This document shows positions 17,132 to 25,436 of a DNA stretch of 64,000 nt, in pieces (within the stretch, counting starts at the first letter, position 1; every line of letters starts with the position of its first letter). The stretch comes from Thermococcus profundus. GTDB lineage: Archaea > Methanobacteriota_B > Thermococci > Thermococcales > Thermococcaceae. Location: the NCBI RefSeq assembly GCF_002214585.1, contig NZ_CP014862.1, forward strand, positions 124,001 to 188,000, written 5' to 3'. The position numbers and the translations under genes are program-made. The notes beneath the pieces were generated by a model. It was not told where the DNA came from. It ran no database searches and saw nothing but the letters and a program-made list of their open reading frames with translations.

Positions 17132-18375
17132 CAGATCAGCCTCCTCTGGCGGGAGAGGTTAACGGTGAGGAGCGGTCTGAGCTGGTCATCCTGGCTGAAT
17201 ATCTTCTTAACCTTGTGGGGAGTCACGTTGAGCCTTATCTCTTTAGTCCTTCCATAGCGGCCTTTACTGACCACCTTGGCGTTGATTATGCCGAGCATGT
17301 CGAGCTCGTTTATGAGATCGCTAACCCTGCGCTGGGTTAAGGGGTCAAGGTCTATGTAGTCGCACAGGGATTTGTAGACCGAGTAAACGTCGCCGGTGTT
17401 TGCAGGAAGCTCCCCGTTCTCATCAAGTAGGACGATAGAATGTAGGAGAACCTTGGAATGCAGGGGAAGTGTCTTTATCACTTCTTCCATGGTATCCTGC
17501 TCAATCTTTTCCTGAGCCAGCCATACATGCCGCTCCGTGACTTTGCTGGCACCTTCGCGCTCGGCTATCTCTCCCGCCACACGGAGGAGATCCAGGGCGC
17601 GTCTGGCATCGCCATGCTCCCTCGCGGCTAGAGCGGCACAGAGGGGGACAACTGCATCGTCGAGGACGCCCTCGTTGAAGGCATCCTCGGCACGCTGCAT
17701 TAGGATATCCTTGAGCTGAGTGGCATCGTAAGGCGGGAATACGACCTCTTCCTCACTCAGACTGGACAGAACGCGCGCGTCCAGGTACTCCTTGAACTTC
17801 AGATCGTTTGAGATACCGATTATGCTGACCTTGGCCTTTCCGAGTTCCGTGTTTATTCTTGTCAGGGAATACAGTATATCATCACCGCTCTTCTTCACGA
17901 GCTTGTCTATCTCGTCGAGGACTATTATGACGAAGCGCTCCCTGGCGTCGATGACCTCCCGCAGGCGAGCGTACACCTCATCTGTCGGCCAGCCTACGAG
18001 AGGCACCTCGATCCCGCTCTCCTCCTTGAAGTAGTTGACGATGTTAGCAAGAACGCGGTACTGGGTGTCAACTATCTCACAGTTTATGTAGATAACTTCC
18101 ACTGGAACCCGGTACTTTTCGGATATCCTCTTCAGCTCCTCGGTAACGAACTTTATGGTGACGGTCTTACCTGTTCCGGTCTTTCCATACACAAAGACGT
18201 TGGAAGGTGTCTCGCCCCTGAGAACAGGGACAAGTATGTGGGCAAGCTCTTCAATCTGTTCCCTCCTGTGGGGAAGCTCTTTAGGGGTATAGCTGTGTCT
18301 GAGAACCTCTTTATTTTTGAAGATCTTCTTTGCGTGAAGGTACCTCTCGAATATTGAACCCAGGTAGTCGTTCAT
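17131..18375 (-). CDS. cdc6: Orc1/Cdc6 replication initiator
   Basis: A 414-residue AAA+ origin-binding protein that recognises ORB sequences and loads MCM. Seen: Walker A VYGKTGTGKTVT near residue 67, Walker B FVIIVLDEIDKL near 145, sensor 1 region VSIIGISNDL, and a C-terminal winged helix (TQRRVSDLINELDMLGIINA). The reading frame is open to 18441, but the Met at 18375 gives the family-type start (MNDYLGSIFERYLHAKKIF), is preceded by GGTGGT, and keeps the ORB at 18393-18417 outside the protein. The first gene of the orc1-DP1-DP2 operon. An ORB between its promoter and start suggests that it controls its own expression. Confidence 0.96.
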   Translation of the reverse strand: MNDYLGSIFERYLHAKKIFKNKEVLRHSYTPKELPHRREQIEELAHILVPVLRGETPSNVFVYGKTGTGKTVTIKFVTEELKRISEKYRVPVEVIYINCEIVDTQYRVLANIVNYFKEESGIEVPLVGWPTDEVYARLREVIDARERFVIIVLDEIDKLVKKSGDDILYSLTRINTELGKAKVSIIGISNDLKFKEYLDARVLSSLSEEEVVFPPYDATQLKDILMQRAEDAFNEGVLDDAVVPLCAALAAREHGDARRALDLLRVAGEIAEREGASKVTERHVWLAQEKIEQDTMEEVIKTLPLHSKVLLHSIVLLDENGELPANTGDVYSVYKSLCDYIDLDPLTQRRVSDLINELDMLGIINAKVVSKGRYGRTKEIRLNVTPHKVKKIFSQDDQLRPLLTVNLSRQRRLI

Positions 18376-18392
18376 AGCCACCACCGATTTGA

Positions 18393-18417
18393 GTTCCAGT
18401 GGAAATGAAACTCCCCC
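18393..18417 (+). repeat. ORB, between orc1 promoter and start
   Basis: GTTCCAGTGGAAATGAAAC followed by TCCCCC. Lies 18 bases upstream of the orc1 ATG, so initiator bound here would affect orc1 transcription or translation. Confidence 0.85.
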
Positions 18418-18621
18418 ATGCACATGCAGGCACACATACATGCCGAATAGTGAAAGATCATCACGATCCCATGCAGTTCGGCGAGAGTTATGTTACATAT
18501 ATCCCAGCGGTTGATACGTAGAGGACGGGTATTTCCACTTGAAGCACCGGTCACAGTGGAAAGCAAACCATGATTGCAGTGAAGGGTTTATATCGTTTGT
18601 TGGACAGGAAGTTGTCCAAAG

Positions 18622-18643
18622 GGGCCCTTTGTTTCCAGTGGAT
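18622..18643 (-). repeat. ORB, imperfect dyad
   Basis: Minus-strand reading ATCCACTGGAAACAAAGGGC, with the one-sided AAAGGG(G) tract of ORBs. A weaker dyad GTTCCAGAGGAAAC follows at 18651-18664. Confidence 0.7.
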
Positions 18644-18722
18644 AGACAGGGTTCCAGAGGAAACGGCGAGAAGGCAAAGAACATTAATGTTCATTAGACT
18701 TTACGTTCGTAAAAGATGAAGA

Positions 18723-18748
18723 CGGGGGAGATTCCGTTTCCACTGAAA
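18723..18748 (-). repeat. ORB with C tract
   Basis: Minus-strand reading TTTCAGTGGAAACGGAAT, then CTCCCCC. Confidence 0.7.
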
Positions 18749-18852
18749 GAAGAATGAACATCTATGGACATGAAAATCCGTACTGTAAGGTACAGATAAG
18801 CACATTTGAGGTAAACAAAACAACTTAAAATTTCTGAAATGTTATACAAAAT

Positions 18853-18887
18853 CTGCCCCCCTGGGGGTTTTGTTTCCACTGGAAGCG
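18853..18887 (-). repeat. ORB with strong C/G tract
   Basis: Minus-strand reading CTTCCAGTGGAAACAAAACC, then CCCAGGGGGG. The most complete box on this side of the A+T-rich element. Confidence 0.85.
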
Positions 18888-18943
18888 AGCTATGGAAACA
18901 CCTTAGTTGCATATTGAACTTTGGTGAAAACACTCCCACTTTT

Positions 18944-19100
18944 TCATCGTTTTTCTTTTTTTATTTCTTTCTATGAACAATGATCAATATTTGGGATAAA
19001 ATAGGGCCTATAAATGAACATATGATAGAATAAATCAAAATTTTGTGAACGTCTCTAAAGTTTACATTTGAAAATCCCATTATAATTATCGGATTTGCAT
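18944..19100. other. A+T-rich putative duplex unwinding element
   Basis: About 155 bases dominated by A and T runs (TTTTTCTTTTTTTATTTC at the left end, further AT runs up to the TATAATTAT near 19081), with no coding potential. It lies between the ORB at 18853-18887 and the pair at 19138-19209, the expected place for origin melting. Confidence 0.7.
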
Positions 19101-19137
19101 AGTCCAGCCTGCCTACCCCGTCCTTTTCCCTATCCTG

Positions 19138-19165
19138 GTTCCAGTGGAAATGAAACTCTGGGGGG
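19138..19165 (+). repeat. ORB with G tract, right side of origin
   Basis: GTTCCAGTGGAAATGAAACT followed by CTGGGGGG. The plus-strand orientation is opposite to the boxes left of the A+T-rich stretch. Confidence 0.85.
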
Positions 19166-19190
19166 TCTTTTAGATGGTCATCGAAATGGA

Positions 19191-19209
19191 GTTTTGTTTC
19201 CACTGGAAG
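19191..19209 (-). repeat. ORB, minus orientation, near the channel promoter
   Basis: Minus-strand reading CTTCCAGTGGAAACAAAAC without an obvious G/C tract. It lies about 35 bases upstream of the TATA-like sequence (TTTTTAAG, 19246-19253) of the potassium-channel gene. Confidence 0.75.
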
Positions 19210-19277
19210 TATCGGTTCTCTGGGGTACTGATGAGTTCCTCAGTGAGGTTTTTAAGTCATGTTGGGCAGTATCGATC

Positions 19278-20282
19278 ATGCTTCCAGTGATGGTGGTCAG
19301 GAAACTCCTCCGAATGAGGGCCAAGATAAGCAGGAACCGGGTTCTTCAGATAGCCAGTGCCGTTGTTATCCTCGCTCTCCTGTTTGCCGTGTTGTTCATG
19401 TACTCCGAGGGGGTGGACTTCTACACTGCCCTATACTGGGCGGTCATAACGATGGCTACCATCGGCTACGGAGACGTAACCCCAGCGACGCCGTTGGGGC
19501 GAGCCGTGGCCATGGTTGCCGCAGTGGCGGGAATCTCAACGTTTACTGCCCTCGTTTCGGTGCTGGCAGAGTTTTTTATTTCATCTTCGCTGAGGAGGAT
19601 GATGGGTATGCACAGGGTTAGGTATTCTGGCCATTACATCATAATCGGGCAGGGTAGCACAGTACCCAGCTGTGTTGGGGAGCTCCTCTCAGCCATCTCG
19701 AGAGGGGAAGCTGATACAAAGCCCATAGTCGTTGTTTTTCCCGACGAGGCCGAGCGAAAAAAGGTCCAGCTTCCAGAGGAAATCGAGGTCTTGGTAGGCG
19801 ATCCGACGAGCGAGGAGACATTGAAGCGGGCGAGAGTTGAAACTGCTTCCCATGTCATTCTGGCGCTTGAAGACGATTCCAAGGCGGTGTTCACGACTCT
19901 CATGGTTAAGCGGCTCTCCAAGGCCAAGGTTCTTGTGGAGGCTCTGCGGGAAGAGAGCGTTGATCTTCTGAAACAGGCGGGCGCCGATAGGGTCATACTT
20001 AGCAGGAGTTTCGCCGGGAGGCTCCTTGCGAGCTCCGTATTTGAGCCGGAGGCGGTGGACGTTGTGGATGATGTCACCACTTCCCTGGGCAGATACGACA
20101 TTTCAGTAATCCTCCGGGAGGATCTGTGGGGGAAGTCTTATCTGGAGGCCTTGCGCGAGCTCAGAAAAAGCGGGTACTCTTTGATTGGGTACTACCTGAA
20201 TGGTCCCGTTCTGAACCCTGGTCTCGATGAGCCGATTCCCCACGGTGCTAAGCTGATCGTGATAAAGCCCTCTGCCTCTTGA
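19278..20282 (+). CDS. MthK-type potassium channel with RCK domain
   Basis: A 334-residue two-helix K+ channel. TM1 is at ~16-35 (IASAVVILALLFAVLFMY), the pore helix and selectivity filter at ~50-62 (TMATIGYGDVTP), and TM2 at ~70-95. A RCK/TrkA-N domain follows, with a degenerate nucleotide loop (YIIIGQGSTVPS), then a TrkA-C-like tail (ISVILREDLWGKSY). Tetrameric gating by Ca2+ or nucleotide is expected for the family. The frame is open upstream to 19095 across two ORBs, but the ATG at 19278 fits a TATA box at 19246-19253 with an almost leaderless transcript. Its promoter borders oriC. Confidence 0.88.
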   Translation: MLPVMVVRKLLRMRAKISRNRVLQIASAVVILALLFAVLFMYSEGVDFYTALYWAVITMATIGYGDVTPATPLGRAVAMVAAVAGISTFTALVSVLAEFFISSSLRRMMGMHRVRYSGHYIIIGQGSTVPSCVGELLSAISRGEADTKPIVVVFPDEAERKKVQLPEEIEVLVGDPTSEETLKRARVETASHVILALEDDSKAVFTTLMVKRLSKAKVLVEALREESVDLLKQAGADRVILSRSFAGRLLASSVFEPEAVDVVDDVTTSLGRYDISVILREDLWGKSYLEALRELRKSGYSLIGYYLNGPVLNPGLDEPIPHGAKLIVIKPSAS

Positions 20283-20345
20283 CGTGTTCATGTCCGTTGT
20301 GCTTTCCGTTTTCGTTTTTCGACTCTGTTTGGGGCTTTTTATCGG
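20283..20345 (+). terminator. T-rich terminator after the channel gene
   Basis: Several T tracts (CCGTTTTCGTTTTTCG, GGGGCTTTTT) directly after the stop, the usual archaeal intrinsic termination signal. Confidence 0.5.
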
Positions 20346-20385
20346 TCTTGATTCAATCTGCTGTCTTCTTTCGAACCCTGAGAAA

Positions 20386-20394
20386 AGTATATAA
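20386..20394 (+). promoter_or_regulatory. radA TATA box
   Basis: AGTATATAA, about 50 bases upstream of the chosen radA start; the predicted transcript begins near 20415. Confidence 0.55.
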
Positions 20395-20441
20395 CCCTCC
20401 AGATTTACCCCCTCCAAGGGTATGCATCAGTGGTGATGGTT

Positions 20442-21497
20442 ATGGCCAGGAAGAAGAAGGATGAAATTAAAGAGCTCGAGGAGTTTGAGGAGCTCGAGGT
20501 CGTTGAGAGCGAACCCGTGACTGCACGCTCATCAAAGGAAAAAACTGCAAAAAACCTTGAAGATCTTCCCGGTGTCGGTCCAGCAACGGCCGAAAAGCTT
20601 CGCGAGGCTGGTTATGATACAATAGAGGCAATAGCCGTTGCGTCGCCCCTTGAGCTCAAGGAGATAGCGGGAATAAGCGAGGGAGCCGCCCTCAAGATAA
20701 TCCAGGCTGCCAGGGAAGCGGCTAACATAGGAACCTTCATGCGCGCCGATGAGTACATGAAGAAGAGGACGGCTATAGGAAAGATCTCCACTGGAAGCAA
20801 GAGCCTCGACAAGCTTCTCGGTGGAGGAATCGAGACGCAGGCTATCACGGAAGTATTCGGAGAGTTCGGATCTGGTAAGACTCAACTCGCCCACACCTTG
20901 GCTGTAATGGTCCAGAAGCCCCCCGAAGAGGGTGGCCTCGGCGGTTCCGTCATCTGGATCGACACGGAGAACACGTTCAGGCCGGAAAGGATTAAGCAGA
21001 TCGCCGAGAACCGCGGCCTCGATCCAGAGGAGGTTCTCAAGAACATCTACGTTGCGAGGGCCTTCAACAGCAACCATCAGATGCTCCTCGTTGAGAGGGC
21101 AGAGGAGATAATCAAGGAGAGGGCCGAGAGCGACAGGCCGGTTAAGCTCCTCATCGTTGACTCCCTCATGGCCCACTTCAGGAGTGAGTACGTGGGAAGG
21201 GGCACCTTAGCTGAGAGGCAGCAGAAGCTCGCGAAGCACCTCGCCGACCTCCATAGATTGGCTGACCTCTACGACATAGCGGTCTTCGTTACCAACCAGG
21301 TTCAGGCGAAGCCCGATGCATTCTTTGGCGACCCAACGAGGCCCGTCGGTGGCCACATCCTAGCACACAGCGCCACGCTTAGGATATACCTCAGAAAGGG
21401 CAAGGCCGGGAAGAGGGTGGCCAGGCTGATAGACAGCCCGCATCTGCCTGAAGGTGAGGCCGTCTTCAGGATAACCGAGAAGGGGGCGGAGGATTAA
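20442..21497 (+). CDS. radA: RadA recombinase
   Basis: The archaeal RecA/Rad51 homologue, 351 residues, catalysing strand exchange on single-stranded DNA. Seen: N-terminal helix-hairpin-helix DNA-binding domain ([19 protein letters not shown]), a polymerisation segment ([13 protein letters not shown]), Walker [10 protein letters not shown] near residue 145, Walker [13 protein letters not shown] near 240, and loop L2 region [20 protein letters not shown]. No intein is present, unlike RadA of some Pyrococcus. The ATG at 20442 has GGTGATGG just upstream; in-frame GTG/ATG codons further up would add four residues. nucS starts 30 bases downstream, co-directionally. Confidence 0.97.
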   Translation: MARKKKDEIKELEEFEELEVVESEPVTARSSKEKTAKNLEDLPGVGPATAEKLREAGYDTIEAIAVASPLELKEIAGISEGAALKIIQAAREAANIGTFMRADEYMKKRTAIGKISTGSKSLDKLLGGGIETQAITEVFGEFGSGKTQLAHTLAVMVQKPPEEGGLGGSVIWIDTENTFRPERIKQIAENRGLDPEEVLKNIYVARAFNSNHQMLLVERAEEIIKERAESDRPVKLLIVDSLMAHFRSEYVGRGTLAERQQKLAKHLADLHRLADLYDIAVFVTNQVQAKPDAFFGDPTRPVGGHILAHSATLRIYLRKGKAGKRVARLIDSPHLPEGEAVFRITEKGAED

Positions 21498-21527
21498 CCT
21501 TTTTAATCCCCCCTCCAACTTTTCTCC

Positions 21528-22286
21528 ATGCACAAGGATAAGGTCGTTGTTTCAGTCAACCCATCGCGCGAGGAGCTTATCAGGATAGTTGATTCGGGCC
21601 TTCTGAGCGAGGCCATAATCACGGTCTTCGCCCGCTGTAGGGTTCACTACGACGGCAGGGCCAAGAGCGAGCTAGGTCCGGGTGACAGGGTGATCGTAAT
21701 CAAACCTGACGGTTCTTTCCTCATCCACCAGAGCAAGAAGAGGGAGCCCGTAAACTGGCAGCCGCCGGGAAGCAGGGTACGGCTTGAACTCAGGGAAAAC
21801 CCCGTTCTCGTGTCTATTAGGAGAAAACCCAGGGAGACCCTTGAGGTCGAGCTTGAGGAGGTTTACATGGTTTCCCTCTTCCGCGCCGAGGACTACGAGG
21901 AGCTGGCACTAACCGGAAGCGAGGCAGAAATGGCCGAACTCATCTTTGAAAGACCAGAACTCATCGAACCCGGGTTCAAACCCCTCTTCCGGGAAAAGCA
22001 GATAAAGCACGGCATAGTTGACATCCTGGGCAGGGATTCCAGTGGTAATCTCGTTGTCCTTGAGCTGAAGCGCAGGAGAGCCGAACTTCACGCGGTAAGC
22101 CAGCTGAAGCGCTACGTCGAGGCTTTGAGGGAGGAGCACGGCAATGGGGTTAGGGGCATCCTCGTGGCCCCTTCATTGACCTCTGGGGCCAAGAGGCTCC
22201 TAGAAGAAGAGGGTTTGGAGTTCAGGAAGCTGGAGCCCCCTAAGAGGGATCGGAAAAGCAGGGGAAGACAGACCACACTGGTTTAG
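21528..22286 (+). CDS. nucS: NucS/EndoMS mismatch endonuclease
   Basis: A 252-residue NucS-family enzyme. In Thermococcales it acts as a mismatch-specific endonuclease making double-strand cuts, which fits its pairing with RadA. N-terminal DNA-binding half: SVNPSREELIRIVDSGLLSE. The C-terminal RecB-like nuclease core has HGIVDILGRDSSG, VLELKRRRAE and QLKRYVEAL, which supply the catalytic Asp, Glu and Lys. The last residues, RQTTLV, resemble a short PCNA-interaction motif. It starts 30 bases after the radA stop and is probably in the same transcript. Its stop overlaps the convergent DUF473 stop. Confidence 0.94.
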   Translation: MHKDKVVVSVNPSREELIRIVDSGLLSEAIITVFARCRVHYDGRAKSELGPGDRVIVIKPDGSFLIHQSKKREPVNWQPPGSRVRLELRENPVLVSIRRKPRETLEVELEEVYMVSLFRAEDYEELALTGSEAEMAELIFERPELIEPGFKPLFREKQIKHGIVDILGRDSSGNLVVLELKRRRAELHAVSQLKRYVEALREEHGNGVRGILVAPSLTSGAKRLLEEEGLEFRKLEPPKRDRKSRGRQTTLV

Positions 22287-22666
22287 CCCATCCCCATCTC
22301 GTGGGGCATCATCTCCCTCACTTTCACAACCACCGTTGAGTTCCGCTTTTCAATTGAGACGACCCTTCCGAGGCCGAGGAGCTTTACCCTGGCCCTGCAA
22401 ACGGTGATCTCCCTCTCGTCGCTTTCCTCCCAGGGTATCCTCGTGTCCATCTCTTCAGCCTTCACGAGCTCGGCTATTAGTCCCTCTGATCCAGCTCTTA
22501 CGTCGCTGAAAGGCTCGTAGGTTAAGAAGAGGATGCCTGGGCCGTTTAGGGCCTTCTCTACGGCCAGGACGTTCCTTGCGCTTCTAACTTCTACGGTTCT
22601 GTATGGGTTCCTCATAAGCTCGTCCAGAACGCGCCGGGCTATTCCGGCCAGCAGTACCGCCTCCAT
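22283..22666 (-). CDS. DUF473 family protein
   Basis: A 127-residue protein recognised as DUF473, an archaeal family of unknown function. Seen: LLAGIARRVLDELMRNPYRT, then VEVRSARNVLAVEKAL at the N-terminus, and a beta-rich C-terminal half (ITVCRARVKLLGLGRVVSI) that could be a small RNA-binding or ligand-binding barrel. It is downstream of the PAC2 gene in the same direction, 9 bases apart, so the two are probably cotranscribed. It overlaps the end of nucS by four bases. Confidence 0.75.
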   Translation of the reverse strand: MEAVLLAGIARRVLDELMRNPYRTVEVRSARNVLAVEKALNGPGILFLTYEPFSDVRAGSEGLIAELVKAEEMDTRIPWEESDEREITVCRARVKLLGLGRVVSIEKRNSTVVVKVREMMPHEMGMG

Positions 22667-22675
22667 GCTCTCACC

Positions 22676-23404
22676 TCACAGGTAGATGCTTTCGTACTGT
22701 TTCTGGGCCCTCTGTCTGGCCTGCTCCATCTGCTCGTGCATCTTCCTGAGCTGTTCCTCTATGGCCCTGGCTTCTTGGAGGAGAGGCTCGGTGCTGAACT
22801 CAAGGCCAGTGAGCTTCTTGACGACCTCCAAAACGTTTGCCGCCGCCCGTGGATCCGGCCTGTCTCCGAAGGTCTCCCCCAGCAGCACGCAGGACTTGAT
22901 GCCTGCCTTTGCTGTCTCCCACAGCAGCTTCCCGCTCATCCCCATTATCGACCCGTACTGGAGTATCTTAACCCCGTTGCTTTGGAGCTCTTTGTTGAGC
23001 TCTTCCGTGGCTCCGACCCCCCACACTTCCATCTTCTCCTTGAAGAACCCAATGCCTATGCCCCCCATGGATATAGCCCTGGCAGTTCCGGCATTGAGGA
23101 GGTACCTTGTCAGCTCCTTGGCTATCTCGTTGACGAGGGTAGGCGGGACGTAAACGTCTGCCACCGCCACTATGATGTTGTCCTTACCGTAGAAGCGGAG
23201 AGGCGGATTGGGCTTCCCCTCCAGTATCATTGCCATCGGCGGGAGGAACGGGCTCTCCACGTAGCCTATCATGTCCATGCCGAGCTCCTTTGCCAGAAAG
23301 TTGGCCGCTATGTGTCCCACGAGGCCGACCCCGGGGTAGCCCTCTATGAGGATGGGGTTATCCACCTCTGGAAGAACGAGCTGGACGGGTTTTTCGTTCT
23401 CCAT
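22676..23404 (-). CDS. PAC2-family proteasome assembly chaperone
   Basis: A 242-residue protein of the PAC2 family, archaeal homologues of which (PbaA/PbaB in Pyrococcus) help 20S proteasome assembly. Seen: ILIEGYPGVGLVGHIAANFL near the N-terminus, SMGGIGIGFF in the middle, and a C-terminal coiled coil (AIEEQLRKMHEQMEQARQRA). The last three residues are Ile-Tyr-Leu, a hydrophobic-Tyr-X (HbYX) tail of the kind that docks into proteasome alpha rings. The Met at 23404 is preferred over 23422 because it begins the conserved region. It may bind proteasome subunits; direct evidence is lacking. Confidence 0.82.
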   Translation of the reverse strand: MENEKPVQLVLPEVDNPILIEGYPGVGLVGHIAANFLAKELGMDMIGYVESPFLPPMAMILEGKPNPPLRFYGKDNIIVAVADVYVPPTLVNEIAKELTRYLLNAGTARAISMGGIGIGFFKEKMEVWGVGATEELNKELQSNGVKILQYGSIMGMSGKLLWETAKAGIKSCVLLGETFGDRPDPRAAANVLEVVKKLTGLEFSTEPLLQEARAIEEQLRKMHEQMEQARQRAQKQYESIYL

Positions 23405-23457
23405 CCTCTCACCCCTATGCAATTTAGTTCCTAAAGGTTATCAAATTTTCGGAGCTG

Positions 23458-23490
23458 TCTTTCCACTGGAAAGGCAACCCTTAAATAACT
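23458..23490 (+). promoter_or_regulatory. mtnP promoter with ORB-like palindrome
   Basis: CTTTCCACTGGAAAG, an almost perfect inverted repeat identical to the ORB core dyad, stands immediately upstream of the TATA-like CTTAAATAAC (23480-23489). A protein bound here would touch the TFB/TBP site. No G or C tract follows, so it may be an unrelated operator. Confidence 0.5.
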
Positions 23491-23518
23491 CGGACGCTAT
23501 TTTTACAGGGTGATGTCT

Positions 23519-24292
23519 ATGGTGAAGATCGGTATCATCGGCGGTTCAGGCGTTTACGGCGTCTTCGAGCCGAAGGAGACCGTCAAGGTGCACACCCCCT
23601 ACGGAAGACCCTCGGCTCCAGTGGAAATCGGGGAGATAGAGGGCGTTGAGGTTGCCTTCATCCCGAGGCACGGCAAGCACCACGAGTTCCCGCCACATGA
23701 AGTTCCATACCGGGCCAATATCTGGGCGCTTAAGGAGCTCGGCGTCGAGAGGGTTATCGGAATTACAGCCGTAGGCTCCCTCCGTGAGGAGTACAAGCCC
23801 GGTGATATAGTCATAACCGACCAGTTCATAGATTTCACAAAGAAGCGCGACTACACATTCTACAACGGGCCGCGCGTTGCCCACGTTTCCATGGCCGATC
23901 CCTTCTGCCCGGAGATGCGGAGGATATTCTACGAGACTGCCAAAGAGCTCGGCTTCCCAGTCCACGAGAAGGGCACCTACGTCTGCATTGAAGGTCCACG
24001 CTTCTCAACGAGGGCGGAGAGCTTTATGTTCCGTCAGTACGCCCACATCATTGGAATGACCCTCGTCCCTGAGATAAACCTCGCGCGCGAGCTCGGAATG
24101 TGCTACGCCAACATAGCGACGGTTACCGACTACGACGTCTGGGCAGACAAGCCGGTAGATGCCCAGGAAGTCCTCAAGGTCATGGCTGAGAACAACTACA
24201 AGGTGCAGGAGCTCCTCAAGAGGGCCGTCCCGAGGATTCCGGAGGAGAGGAAGTGCGGCTGCGCCGATGTCCTCAAGACGATGTTCGTCTGA
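23519..24292 (+). CDS. mtnP: 5'-methylthioadenosine/nucleoside phosphorylase
   Basis: A 257-residue PNP/MTAP-family trimeric phosphorylase, splitting 5'-methylthioadenosine (or purine/uridine nucleosides in some Thermococcales paralogues) into base and pentose 1-phosphate. Seen: [13 protein letters not shown] at the start with the phosphate-binding Gly-Ser, [20 protein letters not shown] (the family signature), [16 protein letters not shown], and a late catalytic Asp region (ATVTDYDVW). The ATG at 23519 is chosen, with GGGTGA five bases upstream. An MTA/SAH deaminase lies 3 kb downstream beyond the CRISPR array, acting on the same metabolite. Confidence 0.9.
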   Translation: MVKIGIIGGSGVYGVFEPKETVKVHTPYGRPSAPVEIGEIEGVEVAFIPRHGKHHEFPPHEVPYRANIWALKELGVERVIGITAVGSLREEYKPGDIVITDQFIDFTKKRDYTFYNGPRVAHVSMADPFCPEMRRIFYETAKELGFPVHEKGTYVCIEGPRFSTRAESFMFRQYAHIIGMTLVPEINLARELGMCYANIATVTDYDVWADKPVDAQEVLKVMAENNYKVQELLKRAVPRIPEERKCGCADVLKTMFV

Positions 24293-24340
24293 TTTCGTTG
24301 TCTTTTTCTTGTCTGTTTTTTGTAGATTTTGCATTTGTGT
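24293..24340 (+). terminator. T-rich terminator after mtnP
   Basis: Runs CTTTTTCTTG and CTGTTTTTTG directly after the stop codon. Confidence 0.5.
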
Positions 24341-24398
24341 TGACATCCCAGACGTAAAACACTTAAGCGGCCTCTTTAATTTTCATTGGTGATCTCAA

Positions 24399-24863
24399 AT
24401 GAGGCGCGCTGTAATTGTATTCGCTGCGCTGGTGGTTTTTGTTCTTCTGGGTTCGGGCTTCGTCTCTGCCTATGAGTTCCAGGCCTACGGAAAGGTTACC
24501 AGGGTCATCGACGGCGACACCGTTTGGTTCTACTCCTACTACGGCTACCGCGCAGGGGAGAGCTTCAAAGTCCGCTTTGCCGACATAAACGCGCCGGAGA
24601 TCTACACGCAGGAGGGGCAGGAGTCGAAGGCCGCTCTTCAGTGGCTCTTTGACAACTACGGCTACTACGTCTACCTCGACGTCGATGACGTTTACGAGAC
24701 CGACCACTACGGAAGGGTGGTTGCGGTCGTCTACCTACCGTTCTGGGACTACGGCTACGCCCTCAACGTAAACGAATGGCTCGTGGAGAGCGGCTATGCC
24801 TCCATCTGGAACCACTACAACGAGTTCAACCCCTACTCCTGGAGCCTCTGGGTTCCGATTTGA
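24399..24863 (+). CDS. secreted thermonuclease-like (SNase) nuclease
   Basis: A 154-residue staphylococcal-nuclease-fold protein. An N-terminal signal peptide (AVIVFAALVVFVLLGSGFVS) ends near residue 24. The SNase core follows: VTRVIDGDTVWFYSY with the metal-binding Asp, VRFADINAPEIYTQEGQESK with Arg, Asp and Glu of the active site, and DHYGRVVAVVYL with the second catalytic Arg. It is expected to degrade extracellular DNA or RNA with Ca2+, possibly for nutrition or DNA uptake. It is unusually rich in Tyr and Trp. It stands alone upstream of the CRISPR leader. Confidence 0.88.
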   Translation: MRRAVIVFAALVVFVLLGSGFVSAYEFQAYGKVTRVIDGDTVWFYSYYGYRAGESFKVRFADINAPEIYTQEGQESKAALQWLFDNYGYYVYLDVDDVYETDHYGRVVAVVYLPFWDYGYALNVNEWLVESGYASIWNHYNEFNPYSWSLWVPI

Positions 24864-25436
24864 ACCTATTTCCATTTTATACTTCGAAGGTGATTTTCCC
24901 CGGAGACTTTGAGGAAAGCTGACCTGTGCTCATTAAAACTAACCGTTATTTGGGCTTGTTTTTGTTTGTATCACGTTTTAAGAGGTTTTAATTGCTTTTT
25001 TTGGACTTTGTGGTCCCTTAATATACAAAAGACGTGTTTTGTCGGATTTTGAAGTCTAAAGTAACCCCGAGTTATTTTGTATTATTTGTTACGTTTTTAA
25101 GAATTCATTGTAACGAAAATTTTTCGAAAAAACGGACAAAGCATGCAACGAGCTAGAAATCATAAGTATCCCGTGGAAAACGTTCTTTTTCTGCTTTTGT
25201 CTATTCATAATCGAGTTTTCTCCGTTTAAATTCCTCTATTTTCTCTGGGAGTCTTGTGGACATTTGTGTTCATGCTCTTAAAGGGGAAATGAAATTTTTG
25301 ATATCTCTGCTTTTGCCTCTGAGAGGGTTGCAAATCAGGGCGGCTCTGGGCCCTTTTGAGGCCCCTTTGGGAAAAGGCTTATAAAATTGGGGACCTCTTA
25401 TTATTTCATCTGGCAAAAGAAGGAAAAATCTGCCCT
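24864..25436 (+). promoter_or_regulatory. CRISPR leader
   Basis: A 573-base non-coding, A+T-rich stretch with many T runs, immediately before the first perfect repeat. A TATA box (GCTTATAAAATTG, 25378-25390) lies about 50 bases before repeat 1 and would drive array transcription on the plus strand. Orientation is supported by the decayed repeat at the far end. I see no gene in this stretch. Confidence 0.8.

Larger units (their letters stand above)
18376..19277. other. chromosomal replication origin (oriC)
   Basis: A ~900-base non-coding region next to orc1/cdc6. It contains at least six recognisable origin recognition boxes (TTCCAGTGGAAAC-type dyads, most with a G or C tract 8-15 bases away) in both orientations, plus degenerate copies at 18532-18569 and 18651-18664. 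There is a long A+T-rich stretch at about 18944-19100. This is the organisation of Pyrococcus oriC: ORB clusters flanking an unwinding element, beside the initiator gene. The only frames across it are non-coding shadows. Confidence 0.93.

Noticed and set aside
18096-18109. ORB-like CTTCCACTGGAACC inside orc1
   Set aside because: Encodes the ordinary RVPVEVIY strand of the AAA+ domain, and lacks the extended tract; chance or weak site.
19095-19277. Upstream extension of the potassium-channel gene by 61 codons
   Set aside because: It would run through two origin boxes, has no hydrophobic or family-like sequence, and a TATA box lies inside it.
20788-20803. ORB-like CTCCACTGGAAGC in radA
   Set aside because: Explained by codons for the conserved ISTGSKSLD segment of RadA; a single isolated copy without G/C tract.
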